DNA from: Leptospira kanakyensis
Lineage (GTDB): Bacteria; Spirochaetota; Leptospiria; Leptospirales; Leptospiraceae
Direction of reading: 5' to 3'
Length of the DNA: 64,000 nt
Assembly (NCBI RefSeq): GCF_004769235.1
Contig: NZ_RQFG01000016.1
Coordinates: 62,001-126,000 of the forward strand
The notes beneath the pieces are model-generated. The model was not told the origin of the DNA. It saw only the letters and a program-made list of their open reading frames with translations, and searched no databases. How positions within the stretch are numbered: the first letter of the stretch is position 1; each line of letters starts with the position of its first letter. The position numbers were made by a program, and so were the translations under genes. This document shows, in pieces, positions 9,277 through 18,644 of this stretch.

Positions 9277-12200
9277 ATTTTCAGCAAGCAATCGCTATTT
9301 GATCATTTTTATATCACTCTTTTTGGTGGTATTATCACTATTTGCAATGAAAAATATACCTTTGGATGCTCTTCCTGATATGTCAGATACTCAGGTAATC
9401 ATTTATTCTAAATGGGATAGGAGTCCTGATATTATTGAAGACCAAGTAACATACCCAATCGTAAGATCATTATTAGGTGCTCCCAAAGTAAAAGCAATTC
9501 GAGGGTTTTCTGATTTTGGTTATTCTTTTGTTTATGTAATCTTTGAAGATGGGACTGATTTGTATTGGGCAAGGTCTCGGGTAAATGAATATCTATCACA
9601 ATTACAGACGAATCTTCCCGCCGGTGTTAATTTAAGTTTAGGCCCTGATGCCACTGGTGTGGGTTGGATTTATCAATACGCATTAGTTGATGAGTCAGGT
9701 AAAATGGATTTGGCTGAGATTCGATCATTCCAGGATTTTAAATTAAAATATCTTTTTAACTCCATTCCAGGTGTGGCAGAAGTTGCGAGTGTTGGAGGAT
9801 TTAAAAAACAATACCAAATTCAAATAGACCCTCTCAAACTGCAAATCTTTGGTATTGATATGGACCGTGTCATTGATACCGTTCGAAAATCCAATGATGA
9901 CGTTGGCGCTAGACTTCTTGAAATTGGCGGTGCGGAGTATATGATTCGTGTTCGTGGGTATGTTCAGTCGAAGGAAGATATTGAACAGATATCACTCGGT
10001 GCAAACGAATCAGGAACTCCCGTTTATTTATCGCAAGTGGCAAAGGTAGTCGATGGTCCTGATCTTAGACGTGGTGTGGGTGATTGGAATGGAGAGGGGG
10101 ATCAAGTATCCGGAATTGTGATTATGAGGCATGGAGAAAATGCCTTAAAAGTCATAGAGTCCATTGAAGCAAAAATTAAATCTATGGAATTTTCTTTGCC
10201 AAAAGGATTAAAAATTGTTCCGGTATATGATCGTTCGATCCTGATCAAAGAAACAATTCAATTACTCAAAGAAAAATTGACGGAAGAAATCATCGTTGTT
10301 TCACTCATCATTTTGGTTTTTCTTTGGCACATACCTTCTGCCATTGTTCCTATTCTGACAATTCCAATCGCTGTGATCCTTTCTTTTTTACCAATGTATT
10401 TGGCAGACATAGGATCGAATTTAATGTCTTTGGCGGGGATCGCACTTTCTATTGGTGTTCTTGTCGATGGAGCCATTGTTGAAGTAGAGAATGCATATAA
10501 AAAATTAGAAGAATGGGAGTCTTCCGGGAGAGTTGGTGATTTTCATGCGATTCGATTGGAAGCACTTTTAGAAGTAGGACCATCCGTATTTTTTTCTCTT
10601 CTAATCATTGCCGTGGCTTTTTTTCCCATTTTTACCTTGGTTGATCAAGAAGGAAAATTGTTTAGGCCTCTTGCCATTTCAAAAAACCTAACAATGGCAA
10701 TTGCAGCCCTTCTTGCCATTACTGTCGATCCTGCTTTTCGAATGTTATTTACTAGGATGGATCCATTTACAAAATTCACACCGGTTATAAATTCTATTCT
10801 GACACATATTTTTGTTGGTAAATATTATTCAGAAAATAACCATCCCATTAGCAAAAGGTTATATTCTTTCTATGAACCAATTGTTAAAAAAGTTTTAATC
10901 TATCCAAAGTTTACCATAATATTCGCGATTGGTTTGTTTGTATTAACAATCCCCGTTTATTTTAAGTTAGGAACTGAATTTTTACCTCCACTCAATGAAG
11001 GTTCTATTCTTTATATGCCTACCACTTTACCAGGAATTAGTATCGGTGAGGCGGAAAGGGTTTTAAAACTTATGGACCAAAGGTTGTCTAGTTTCCCCGA
11101 AGTAAAATCAGTTTATGGCAAAGCCGGAAGGGCGGATACTTCTACTGATCCTTCCCCAATTTCGATGTTTGAAATTGTCATTACATTGAAACCGGAGAAA
11201 GAATGGAGGCCAGGCATTACCAAAGAAGACCTTGTCCGAGAGATGAACGAGAAACTTACGATTCCTGGGTTCTCCAATGCATGGACTCAACCGATTCGAG
11301 CGCGTATCGATATGTTATCAACGGGAATTCGAACACCTATAGGGATTAAGATATTAGGCGAAAACCTGGAAGAAATTCAAGAAGTGGGAATCCATATTGA
11401 AAATGTACTTAAAAATATAAAGGGTGTGCGTTCCATCTTTGCGGAAAGAACTTCGGGAGGTTATTATATCGATATAAAAATTAAACGTGAGTTAGTAGCC
11501 AAATACGGACTCACCGTTGAAGGCATTCAAAAAACGATTCTTTCTGCTTTGGGTGGGGAAACCATTTCTACAACGATTGAAAAAAGAGAAAGGTATTCGA
11601 TTCAAATTCGTTATCCAAGAGAGTATAGGGATAGTATGGAAATGATCTCAAAGGTTTTGATTCCTATACAGAAAGGTGCACACATTCCTTTAAGTTATCT
11701 TGCATCCATTGAATATAATATAGGGCCAACAATGATCCGAGACGAAAATGGGTTTTTAACCGGGTATGTTTATTTAGATACAACAGAAAGTGATTTGCTC
11801 GGTTTTGTGGAGAGAATGAAAACGATCGTTGTATCCGAAATTGATTTGCCTAAAGGTATTTTCTTAGAATGGAGTGGGCAATATGAGAATATCATTCGAG
11901 TTCGAAACCGAATGTTGATCGTCGTTCCCATCACCTTAATGTTGATTTTCTTTTTATTGTATATAAATACAAAATCAATCATCAAAACGGGAATTGTTTT
12001 AACTGCGGTTCCTTTTTCTATGATCGGAGCGTTTTGGCTTCTATTTGTTTTGGATTATCAAATCTCTGTAGCAGTTTGGGTTGGGATTATCGCATTACTT
12101 GGGCTAGATGCCGAAACGGGTGTGTTTATGTTAATGTATTTAGATCTTTCTTATGAAAAACATAAAAAATCAAATCGTCTGAAAACAATTGCCGATTTGA

Positions 12201-12445
12201 AATTAGCCATTATCGAAGGTGCGGTTCATAGAGTTCGTCCAAAAATGATGACAGTGCTTTCTGGATTTATAGGATTGCTACCAATCATGTGGGCCAATGG
12301 TTCTGGATCGGATTTGATGAAAAGAATTACAGCTCCTATGGTCGGAGGACTTGCGACAAGTTTTGCCTTAGAACTTGTAGTTTATCCTGCGATCTATTTT
12401 CTTTGGAAGAGGGAAGAACTCAACAAAGAAGGTCAGATTTTTTAA
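9257..12445 (+). CDS. cusA: Cu(I)/Ag(I) efflux RND pump, CusA-like
   Basis: Inner-membrane proton-driven pump of about 1062 residues with the usual twelve membrane helices and two large periplasmic loops. I take the ATG at 9257, preceded by GGAG at 9247-9250, rather than the GTG at 9245. Three methionines at residues 587, 637 and 686 occur in the contexts LYMPTTLPG, ISMFEI and RIDMLSTG. Their 50- and 49-residue spacing is exactly that of the E. coli CusA methionines 573, 623 and 672, which bind Cu(I)/Ag(I). Helix 4 carries VLVDGAIVEVEN with one Asp, as in CusA, instead of the extra acidic residues of CzcA. It closes the efflux operon. Substrate assignment is therefore well supported. Confidence 0.92.
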   Translation: MISTIIKFSASNRYLIIFISLFLVVLSLFAMKNIPLDALPDMSDTQVIIYSKWDRSPDIIEDQVTYPIVRSLLGAPKVKAIRGFSDFGYSFVYVIFEDGTDLYWARSRVNEYLSQLQTNLPAGVNLSLGPDATGVGWIYQYALVDESGKMDLAEIRSFQDFKLKYLFNSIPGVAEVASVGGFKKQYQIQIDPLKLQIFGIDMDRVIDTVRKSNDDVGARLLEIGGAEYMIRVRGYVQSKEDIEQISLGANESGTPVYLSQVAKVVDGPDLRRGVGDWNGEGDQVSGIVIMRHGENALKVIESIEAKIKSMEFSLPKGLKIVPVYDRSILIKETIQLLKEKLTEEIIVVSLIILVFLWHIPSAIVPILTIPIAVILSFLPMYLADIGSNLMSLAGIALSIGVLVDGAIVEVENAYKKLEEWESSGRVGDFHAIRLEALLEVGPSVFFSLLIIAVAFFPIFTLVDQEGKLFRPLAISKNLTMAIAALLAITVDPAFRMLFTRMDPFTKFTPVINSILTHIFVGKYYSENNHPISKRLYSFYEPIVKKVLIYPKFTIIFAIGLFVLTIPVYFKLGTEFLPPLNEGSILYMPTTLPGISIGEAERVLKLMDQRLSSFPEVKSVYGKAGRADTSTDPSPISMFEIVITLKPEKEWRPGITKEDLVREMNEKLTIPGFSNAWTQPIRARIDMLSTGIRTPIGIKILGENLEEIQEVGIHIENVLKNIKGVRSIFAERTSGGYYIDIKIKRELVAKYGLTVEGIQKTILSALGGETISTTIEKRERYSIQIRYPREYRDSMEMISKVLIPIQKGAHIPLSYLASIEYNIGPTMIRDENGFLTGYVYLDTTESDLLGFVERMKTIVVSEIDLPKGIFLEWSGQYENIIRVRNRMLIVVPITLMLIFFLLYINTKSIIKTGIVLTAVPFSMIGAFWLLFVLDYQISVAVWVGIIALLGLDAETGVFMLMYLDLSYEKHKKSNRLKTIADLKLAIIEGAVHRVRPKMMTVLSGFIGLLPIMWANGSGSDLMKRITAPMVGGLATSFALELVVYPAIYFLWKREELNKEGQIF

Positions 12446-12466
12446 AAGTTAAAAGATATTTAAAAT

Positions 12467-12481
12467 TGAAGGCGAAAGGCT
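12467..12481 (+). repeat. Right 15-bp direct repeat bounding the Cu/Ag efflux cluster
   Basis: A perfect copy of TGAAGGCGAAAGGCT from the pfkA 3' end (6379-6393), 21 bases after the cusA stop. The repeat runs into a terminator hairpin, so the original pfkA terminator may now serve cusA. No integrase or transposase gene lies between the two copies (about 6.1 kb). Confidence 0.75.
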
Positions 12482-12497
12482 GATCGCTCGGATCAGC
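12479..12497 (+). terminator. Terminator hairpin after cusA
   Basis: A perfect 7-bp stem GCTGATC/GATCAGC with a 5-base loop, followed on the plus strand by a pyrimidine-rich tail ending in TTTTTT. It sits between convergent genes and overlaps the stop codon of the minus-strand coiled-coil gene. Confidence 0.6.
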
Positions 12498-13083
12498 TAT
12501 TCTCTACTTTTTTCTGAAACTTGAGGATATTGTCCCTGATCTCTTCTTCTTTTTTATGGAGTTCTTTTAGAAACTCGGTATCCAAAATCATTTCTGGTTT
12601 TTTGATGAATTTACTTTCATCATAATTATCAATCTCATACAACAGATCTTCGATATTGGATTCTACTTTCACAAGACTTTGGATGGACTCCACTACCTTT
12701 TTGTTAACAAACAAAATTTCTTTGAATCGTAAAATGTAATGTTGGAATCTATTGTCGCGAATCATCGCTTGGCGTTGCATTTCTTTTACGATTTCGCGTT
12801 CTTTCAGAACTTCTTTTTTTTCCACAAGGATTTGGTTTTTAAAAATACGAATTAGATTTTCTGTTTCTAATTTATAATTTTCAAAACTACTGTTGTGATT
12901 GTTTTGTAAGTCTTCCATTTGTTTGCGAAATTCTTTTTCTCGCAAACGGTCTTGTTCTTTACGAAGTTTGTCAGATGTTTGTAACGCGTTTTTGACACGT
13001 GTTTCGATGACAGCATCTAACATGGCTTTGTGCAGTTTGTCCAAACGAAGGAACACTGCAATGGCATATAGAATGCGTTTCAT
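12493..13083 (-). CDS. Coiled-coil protein of unknown function
   Basis: A 196-residue protein with a short hydrophobic N-terminus (about residues 3-14), then an almost continuous Lys/Glu/Leu-rich helical region from about residue 20 to 150 with heptad character. A further charged helix closes the chain. There are no catalytic motifs and no cysteines. It follows the GAF-phosphatase gene at 13100-14845 by only 16 bases on the same strand, so the two are probably co-transcribed. It may act as a scaffold or partner for that phosphatase. The family is not recognised. That it is a real gene is supported by spacing and by the Shine-Dalgarno AAGGAG upstream of the ATG. Confidence 0.7.
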   Translation of the reverse strand: MKRILYAIAVFLRLDKLHKAMLDAVIETRVKNALQTSDKLRKEQDRLREKEFRKQMEDLQNNHNSSFENYKLETENLIRIFKNQILVEKKEVLKEREIVKEMQRQAMIRDNRFQHYILRFKEILFVNKKVVESIQSLVKVESNIEDLLYEIDNYDESKFIKKPEMILDTEFLKELHKKEEEIRDNILKFQKKVENS

Positions 13084-13099
13084 AAAAACTCCTTTATTA

Positions 13100-14845
13100 C
13101 TAGTTTAGACGAATAATAAAGAGAGAAAGGTCATCATGTGGCTCTGCTTCTCCCACAAATTCACTCACTTTTTGTAGAATGGCTTGCCTAATCACTTCAG
13201 GTGGATCGTTGATATGAGATAAGATAACAGATTCCAATCTTTCTTCTGAAAAAAGTTCTTCTTTCATATTCATGGCTTCTGTGACACCATCTGTATACAA
13301 TACCAACAAATCACCTGGTAAATACGTCACAGTATGTTCGGAGAACTCACAGTTCCCAATCCCCATTGGTTGACCTTTGCCAGAAAGGTGTTGGATTTTA
13401 TGGTGTTTTTTGCGATAGATGATTTGTAAATTATGACCTGCAGAAGAATAAGTTAATTCTTTTTTTGTCATATTGATACGTACGAGCATCGCTGTGACAA
13501 ACATAAGAAAACCAGATTTATCTTGTAAGATTTGGTTGGCGTTGAAGAGAGCTTCGCTTGTGGATGTGGTTTTCGAAACTTCTTGTTGTAATACCGTTTT
13601 GGAGAACTCCATAAAAAGTGCGGCAGGAGTTCCTTTTCCCGATACATCCGCAATGATCACGGAAACTTCATCTTTCCCATGAACCACCATATCATAGAAG
13701 TCCCCACCAATTTCTCTGGATGCTTGGTAGTATGTATCAAATTCTAAAAGGGAATATTGTTTGGGGATGATAGGCAGGGAATGTTTTTGGATCATCGCAG
13801 CTACTTGCATATCACGGTCTATGTTTTTTAAACGTTCACTTTGTATCTTTACTTGTAGGGCAGTGTATGCTTCCCCAACTTGGTTGGTAAGAGTGCGTAG
13901 AATCCGAATGTCCATCTCATCAAACCTTGTGCGAGATGTTTTGTCAGACACAACTAGAGAACCTAACCATTCTTTGTTTTTTAGAATGGGGAAAAGGATC
14001 ATACTGTGTTGGAATAAACCTTTGTGAGTGAGTTGGATCCCCTGCGGTGAATTGGCTGTAATGATTTTGTATCCTTTGAACATCCAATCTGCTTTGTCTG
14101 CAAATAATAAAACTTCTACATCTTCGTCATGGATTTGGTCAGAAAACCCTTTGGATTTTGATCTAGGGAGGCCTCTTTTTTCAATCTTTTCAAAGTTAAG
14201 CGAAACCCGGTCCACTTGCAAAACTTCGGAAATGGTTTTGACTGCTAGATCCATAAATTCATCAGAACTTTGGATGTTGGCAAGGGCTTGAGAAATTTTA
14301 AATAAACCATTCAGTTCGTTTGCTCGTAAGTTAAGACTATCAATGAGAAGTCGATTTTTTACGGCAATGGCTGCTAGGTTAGAAAGATATTTTAAGATTT
14401 TGATATCGTTATTATTGAAATCACGATTGTCGAGGGAATTTACCGCTTCGAGTACACCTTGTACTTCGCCTTGGGCAATCATGGGAACACAAAGTAGGTT
14501 TCTTGTGACATATCCTACTTTTTGATCGATGGCTTTAAAAATCCGAGGGTCATTCGTTGCATCGTTCACAATTTCTGGTTTGAGAGTTTCGAGAACCATT
14601 CCTGCAATCCCTTTTCCCCTAGGAACTGTTAGGTGAGCAAGTGATTCTTCTTTTAAACCACTGGTTGTATTAAAAACTAACTGATCATTTTCTTTATCAT
14701 AAAGGAGTAGGGAGGAACCTTCTGTCTGTAGAACATCCCGGGTGATTCCCATAATTTCACTGAGGAGTGTGTCCAAATCTTCGTGCGAATTGATTCGGCT
14801 AGTAATGTCTGAAATCAGACCTAATGTCAGTAGTTTAGTAGGCAT
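13100..14845 (-). CDS. GAF-domain SpoIIE/RsbU-type protein phosphatase
   Basis: A 581-residue cytoplasmic signalling phosphatase. An N-terminal GAF domain spans about residues 15-160 (EGSSLLLYD, GIAGMVLETL). A second GAF domain lies at about 185-330, followed by a short helix and a PP2C-like SpoIIE domain from about 365 to the end. Metal-binding motifs REIGGDFYD and IADVSGKGTPAAL, the later SSAGH, and the C-terminal PHDDLS are all present. Such proteins dephosphorylate anti-sigma-factor antagonists (STAS proteins) in partner-switching pathways. The target here is unknown. It lies directly downstream of argB (7 bases) and upstream of the coiled-coil gene, making a three-gene minus-strand run. 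Confidence 0.9.
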   Translation of the reverse strand: MPTKLLTLGLISDITSRINSHEDLDTLLSEIMGITRDVLQTEGSSLLLYDKENDQLVFNTTSGLKEESLAHLTVPRGKGIAGMVLETLKPEIVNDATNDPRIFKAIDQKVGYVTRNLLCVPMIAQGEVQGVLEAVNSLDNRDFNNNDIKILKYLSNLAAIAVKNRLLIDSLNLRANELNGLFKISQALANIQSSDEFMDLAVKTISEVLQVDRVSLNFEKIEKRGLPRSKSKGFSDQIHDEDVEVLLFADKADWMFKGYKIITANSPQGIQLTHKGLFQHSMILFPILKNKEWLGSLVVSDKTSRTRFDEMDIRILRTLTNQVGEAYTALQVKIQSERLKNIDRDMQVAAMIQKHSLPIIPKQYSLLEFDTYYQASREIGGDFYDMVVHGKDEVSVIIADVSGKGTPAALFMEFSKTVLQQEVSKTTSTSEALFNANQILQDKSGFLMFVTAMLVRINMTKKELTYSSAGHNLQIIYRKKHHKIQHLSGKGQPMGIGNCEFSEHTVTYLPGDLLVLYTDGVTEAMNMKEELFSEERLESVILSHINDPPEVIRQAILQKVSEFVGEAEPHDDLSLFIIRLN

Positions 14846-14851
14846 CCGAAT

Positions 14852-15730
14852 CTATCCTTGTTCGATCAAACTTCCAATCCCTTGGTTCGTCAATATTTCA
14901 ATTAAGACGGAATGAGCAACTCGTCCGTCAATGATGTGGGCTCTTTTGACTCCGGAGTCAATGGCTCGCAAACAACACTCTACTTTTGGTATCATGCCAC
15001 CTGAGATCTGTCCAGTTTTTATATGTCCATGGATGTCTGCTTTTTTGAGACCTGTTACCAACTTTCCATCAATGAGAATGCCTGGAGTGTCTGTGAGTAA
15101 AATGAGTTTATCTGCATGGAGTGCTTCGGCAATGGCACCAGCCATAGTGTCCGCATTGATATTTAGAGTTTGTCCATCTTTTGACATGGCTACTGGTGAG
15201 ATGATCGGGATAAAACCTTCACGTTGTAAGGTGAGTAAAATATTGGGATCCACTTCTGTCACTTCGCCCACAAGACCTAAGTCTACTTTTTGAACTTTAC
15301 CATCTTCTCCTTCCACTTCCATCAGATACTTTTCAGCGATGGCAAGCCCCCCATCCTTTCCTGATAGACCAACTGGTTTTCCACCTTTTTCTTGGATGAG
15401 AGAAACAATTTGTTTGTTCACTTTTCCTGTAAGAACCATCTCCACCACTTCCATGGTAGCTTCATCAGTGACCCTATGGCCACGAATGAACTGGGTATTG
15501 AGGTTGAGAGACTTGATCAGAGCATTGATTTCCGGTCCACCACCGTGAACCACAACAGGATTGATTCCCAAATATTTAAGTAGTACAATATCTTCAGCAA
15601 AAGATGCTTTTAATTCTTCTTCCACCATGGCAGCGCCGCCATATTTGATGACAATGGTTTTCCCAGAATATTTGATCAAATACGGAAGAGCTTCCAAGAT
15701 ATGATTGATTTTTTCAGAATGGTGGTTCAT
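14852..15730 (-). CDS. argB: Acetylglutamate kinase
   Basis: Second step of arginine synthesis: phosphorylates N-acetylglutamate with ATP in the cytoplasm. Family motifs are clear: [10 protein letters not shown] near the N-terminus, [10 protein letters not shown] in the phosphate loop, GKVNKQIV, and [24 protein letters not shown] for nucleotide binding, with [11 protein letters not shown] near the C-terminus. I prefer the ATG at 15730 (292 residues), because GAGGA lies six bases upstream of it. The ATG at 15742 would add only four residues. The divergent nitrilase gene begins 14 bases away, so the two promoters must overlap each other's 5' ends. The gene leads a minus-strand run with the GAF-phosphatase gene. 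Confidence 0.96.
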   Translation of the reverse strand: MNHHSEKINHILEALPYLIKYSGKTIVIKYGGAAMVEEELKASFAEDIVLLKYLGINPVVVHGGGPEINALIKSLNLNTQFIRGHRVTDEATMEVVEMVLTGKVNKQIVSLIQEKGGKPVGLSGKDGGLAIAEKYLMEVEGEDGKVQKVDLGLVGEVTEVDPNILLTLQREGFIPIISPVAMSKDGQTLNINADTMAGAIAEALHADKLILLTDTPGILIDGKLVTGLKKADIHGHIKTGQISGGMIPKVECCLRAIDSGVKRAHIIDGRVAHSVLIEILTNQGIGSLIEQG

Positions 15731-15744
15731 AAAAGTCCTCATTT

Positions 15745-16560
15745 ATGATAATGAAATTTAAAGCCGCCGCAGTGCAAGTCACAAGTACAGCAAGAATCTC
15801 AAATAACCTAACTAAGTGTAGGCAACTTGTAGAAGAGGCAGCGAGAGCCGGTGCCAAAGTCATTGGCCTTCCCGAAAACTTTTCCTTTATGGGGAGTGAA
15901 TCGGAGAAAAAAAATCTTCTGGGTCAAATCGAAAAAGAGACAAATGCCTTTTTACAAGAAACCTCAAAAGACCTAGGAATTTTTCTACTTGGAGGAGGTT
16001 TCCCCACAAAGGCACCTACAGGAAAGGTGTACAATACCGCTGTCATTACAAATCCCAATGGAGAAGAAGTATTTCGTTATCATAAGGCCCATCTCTTCAA
16101 TGCAGTTGTCGGAGACGGATTCAATTATAGCGAATCCAATTCCACAGAAAGTGGAGGTAAGGTTCCTGATGTAGTTCCAACTGAATATGGAAAAATTTCT
16201 TCTGCAATTTGTTACGATATCCGATTCCCAGAACTCTTTCGTTCTTTGTCAGAGAAGGGAGTGGAACTTTGTTTTTTGCCAGCAGCTTTTACCGTTCCTA
16301 CGGGCGAAGCCCATTGGCATGTATTACTTCGGGCAAGAGCCATTGAAAATTTTATGTATGTAATCGCACCAGGGCAAACAGGAACCCATGACCCACATGG
16401 AAACCGCAAAACTTTTGGCCATTCCCTCATCATTTCTCCTTGGGGAGAAATTTTAGATGAGATAGACAAAGAAGAAGGATTTGTTATCGCTGAAATCGAC
16501 TTACAAAAGTTAAGCGAAATTCGAAACCAACTCCCCAGTTTAAACCATCGTCTATTCTAG
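15745..16560 (+). CDS. Carbon-nitrogen hydrolase (nitrilase superfamily, Nit-type)
   Basis: A 271-residue amidase of the nitrilase fold. The catalytic triad is visible: Glu44 in GLPENF, Lys114 in YHKAHLF and Cys156 in ICYDIRFPE. The surrounding LRARAIENFMYVIAPGQTG is typical of the Nit1/Nit2 branch, whose known members hydrolyse deaminated glutathione or omega-amidates. Length is normal. Either ATG (15745 or 15751) is possible and neither has a good Shine-Dalgarno. It ends with a 4-base overlap against the convergent hydrolase gene. The superfamily is certain; the substrate is inferred only from resemblance of the motifs. Confidence 0.88.
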   Translation: MIMKFKAAAVQVTSTARISNNLTKCRQLVEEAARAGAKVIGLPENFSFMGSESEKKNLLGQIEKETNAFLQETSKDLGIFLLGGGFPTKAPTGKVYNTAVITNPNGEEVFRYHKAHLFNAVVGDGFNYSESNSTESGGKVPDVVPTEYGKISSAICYDIRFPELFRSLSEKGVELCFLPAAFTVPTGEAHWHVLLRARAIENFMYVIAPGQTGTHDPHGNRKTFGHSLIISPWGEILDEIDKEEGFVIAEIDLQKLSEIRNQLPSLNHRLF

Positions 16561-17450
16561 AAAAATGATTTCTTTGTCGAAGAAACCTTTTTCATAAGAA
16601 TGAAATCTTTCATAACTTTCTCTGCTGCTTTTTGTTTTTCCATGTGTACAAAATGTCCGCATTCAGAAAATAAAACCGCTTTGACATGAGGAGTGGTTCT
16701 CTCGAGTTCCATCACATGTTTGCCTGGAATGATAGGATCCTCTTCTCCTCGCATAATTAGAGTGGGAACTTGGTTTCCAAAAACAATGGGCCGAATGTCA
16801 GTTCTGTCTAACATTTCTAGGATCATTAAAATTTGTCTTGGATTCAAACATTCAAATTGAGGGTTATAGTCTTTTAGGAATTGTTTGATGTCTTCACGAG
16901 CATGGAAGGCAGAAGAATCATACACTCCATAAGAAAATCCAATTTGTAAGGCTTTGGGAAGGGACTTACCCAACTTAAATCCAAAGTCAAAAAAACTCCC
17001 CAGGTTGGCCCTAAGTCCCACCACCCCAATTTTCAAAATTCCAGGAACGGGCCCATGGACAAAAGGAGCGATGGAGATCACTTGTTTGATCCTTTGTGGA
17101 AATAAAGAAGCAATCGCAAGCACCGCCATCCCACCAGTGGAATGACCCACAAGTGTGATGTCTTTTTCACCAGCAGAGGCCCAAATTCCTTGTGCTTGTG
17201 TTTCTAAAAAATCTTGGAGGGTAAGTCCTTTTTTTTGATCAAAAATTTCTGCTGGATAATGACCCACTAAGTCTAGTTCGATGACATCTCCTAATTGGCG
17301 AAAAAAAGGAATGTTGAGACCCCAATACCCCGCAGCAGAACACCAACCACCAATTAGAACAATCGTTTCTTTGGCTTTGGAATTGAGAGACTTGTGTTTA
17401 ACGTATGTTAGTCTATGATTTTTCCAATTATAAATTTGTCTTTCTGACAT
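16557..17450 (-). CDS. Alpha/beta hydrolase
   Basis: A 297-residue hydrolase with the canonical nucleophile elbow GHSTGG (Ser104), an acidic residue in RGEEDPIIPG and the His in ECGHFVHME. These form the expected Ser-Asp-His triad. An oxyanion region LIGGWCSAAGYW comes early. No signal peptide is present, so a cytoplasmic enzyme is likely. It begins nine bases after the alr stop on the same strand and is probably co-transcribed with it, though no functional link to alanine racemase is evident. Substrate is unknown; esters or lactones are the usual ones for this branch. Confidence 0.85.
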   Translation of the reverse strand: MSERQIYNWKNHRLTYVKHKSLNSKAKETIVLIGGWCSAAGYWGLNIPFFRQLGDVIELDLVGHYPAEIFDQKKGLTLQDFLETQAQGIWASAGEKDITLVGHSTGGMAVLAIASLFPQRIKQVISIAPFVHGPVPGILKIGVVGLRANLGSFFDFGFKLGKSLPKALQIGFSYGVYDSSAFHAREDIKQFLKDYNPQFECLNPRQILMILEMLDRTDIRPIVFGNQVPTLIMRGEEDPIIPGKHVMELERTTPHVKAVLFSECGHFVHMEKQKAAEKVMKDFILMKKVSSTKKSFF

Positions 17451-17458
17451 AAGATCCT

Positions 17459-18589
17459 CTAGTCTTCAATGATACGAGGGAAAGATCCCAAAATTCTTGT
17501 GACCACTTCGTAGTTGATGGTTCCTGTCCAAGCCGCATGGTCGTCTGCCGAAATCATTTCATTTCCTGACTTACCCAAAATTACTACATCGTCTCCCAGT
17601 TTTGCATCAGGGATATGAGTGATATCAAGCATAGTCATATTCATACAAATCCGACCTAATATTTTTGCCCTTTCCCCACGAATGAGCATATACCCCTGAT
17701 TCGAAAGTTTCCGATCTAGCCCTTCATAATATCCGACGGGTACAACTGCCAATTTTGTATCGTGTGTGGTTTTATAAGTGGATCCATACCCAATAAAAGT
17801 ACCTTGGTTTAGGTTTTGGATGTGTTGGATTTGAGTTTTCCAACTGAGGGCCGGTTTTAACATCCCCACATCTTTTTTCATGAGTGAAAGTGAGAGTTTG
17901 GTTTCAAGACTTGGCCAAAGCCCATAAAGAGATATTCCTACACGAACCAAATCCATCCTTGCTTCCGAAAATAACATGGCCGATGCAGAGGAAGCACAGT
18001 GACAAATAAGATCGATGAACCCGTGTTTAGCGAATGTATCTATGGTTTCTTGAAACCTACTGAGTTGTAACATAGAGTAACTATGTTCTGTAAAATCTTC
18101 TGTGCTAGCAAAGTGAGTGGCAATTCCCGCGAGTGGGAGTTTTTTTTCAAAAATTTCTTTGGCTAAAACTTCAGCAGTGTTTGTTGGAATTCCTAAACGA
18201 GACATTCCCGTATCGACTTTCAAATGGATTTTGGGAGTGGGAGAAAGTTTGGATAAAATTTCGATTTCTTCGATCCGAGAGACCATCACCCAAAAGTTTT
18301 CGTCTGCCAAAGATTCCTTTCTTTCTTTTAGATCGGGAATACTTCCCATGATGAGGATGGTGGCTTTTGGGAATACACGTCGGATGGACAAAGCTTCTTC
18401 TAAAGAGTTGACTCCTAAATAGTCGGCACCGGCATCAAGGGCGATGGAGGCCGTGGCAAGGAGCCCGTGCCCATAGGCATTGGATTTGATGATGGCGGTA
18501 AACTTGGTTTTTGGCCCAATCAGTTTGCGAAATAGGGCGATATTATGGCTAAACGCCGAACGAGAGAGGTAAATCCGAGAAGAGAGCAC
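17459..18589 (-). CDS. alr: Alanine racemase
   Basis: PLP enzyme making D-alanine for peptidoglycan. The 376-residue protein has the cofactor lysine in IIKSNAYGHG (Lys35). The TIM barrel continues with HLKVDTGMSRLG and ends with the C-terminal beta domain (LGRICMNMTMLDIT). YGSTYKT probably contains the second catalytic Tyr. Length and order match the family. The gene lies head to head with the aminotransferase at 18645 (55 bases between starts) and is followed closely by the alpha/beta hydrolase gene. The assignment is secure. Confidence 0.95.
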   Translation of the reverse strand: MLSSRIYLSRSAFSHNIALFRKLIGPKTKFTAIIKSNAYGHGLLATASIALDAGADYLGVNSLEEALSIRRVFPKATILIMGSIPDLKERKESLADENFWVMVSRIEEIEILSKLSPTPKIHLKVDTGMSRLGIPTNTAEVLAKEIFEKKLPLAGIATHFASTEDFTEHSYSMLQLSRFQETIDTFAKHGFIDLICHCASSASAMLFSEARMDLVRVGISLYGLWPSLETKLSLSLMKKDVGMLKPALSWKTQIQHIQNLNQGTFIGYGSTYKTTHDTKLAVVPVGYYEGLDRKLSNQGYMLIRGERAKILGRICMNMTMLDITHIPDAKLGDDVVILGKSGNEMISADDHAAWTGTINYEVVTRILGSFPRIIED

Positions 18590-18644
18590 TGTCCCATTTT
18601 TTTTTACTTTTCTCTTCTGTCGCTTCAGATATTTCTATTTTTGA

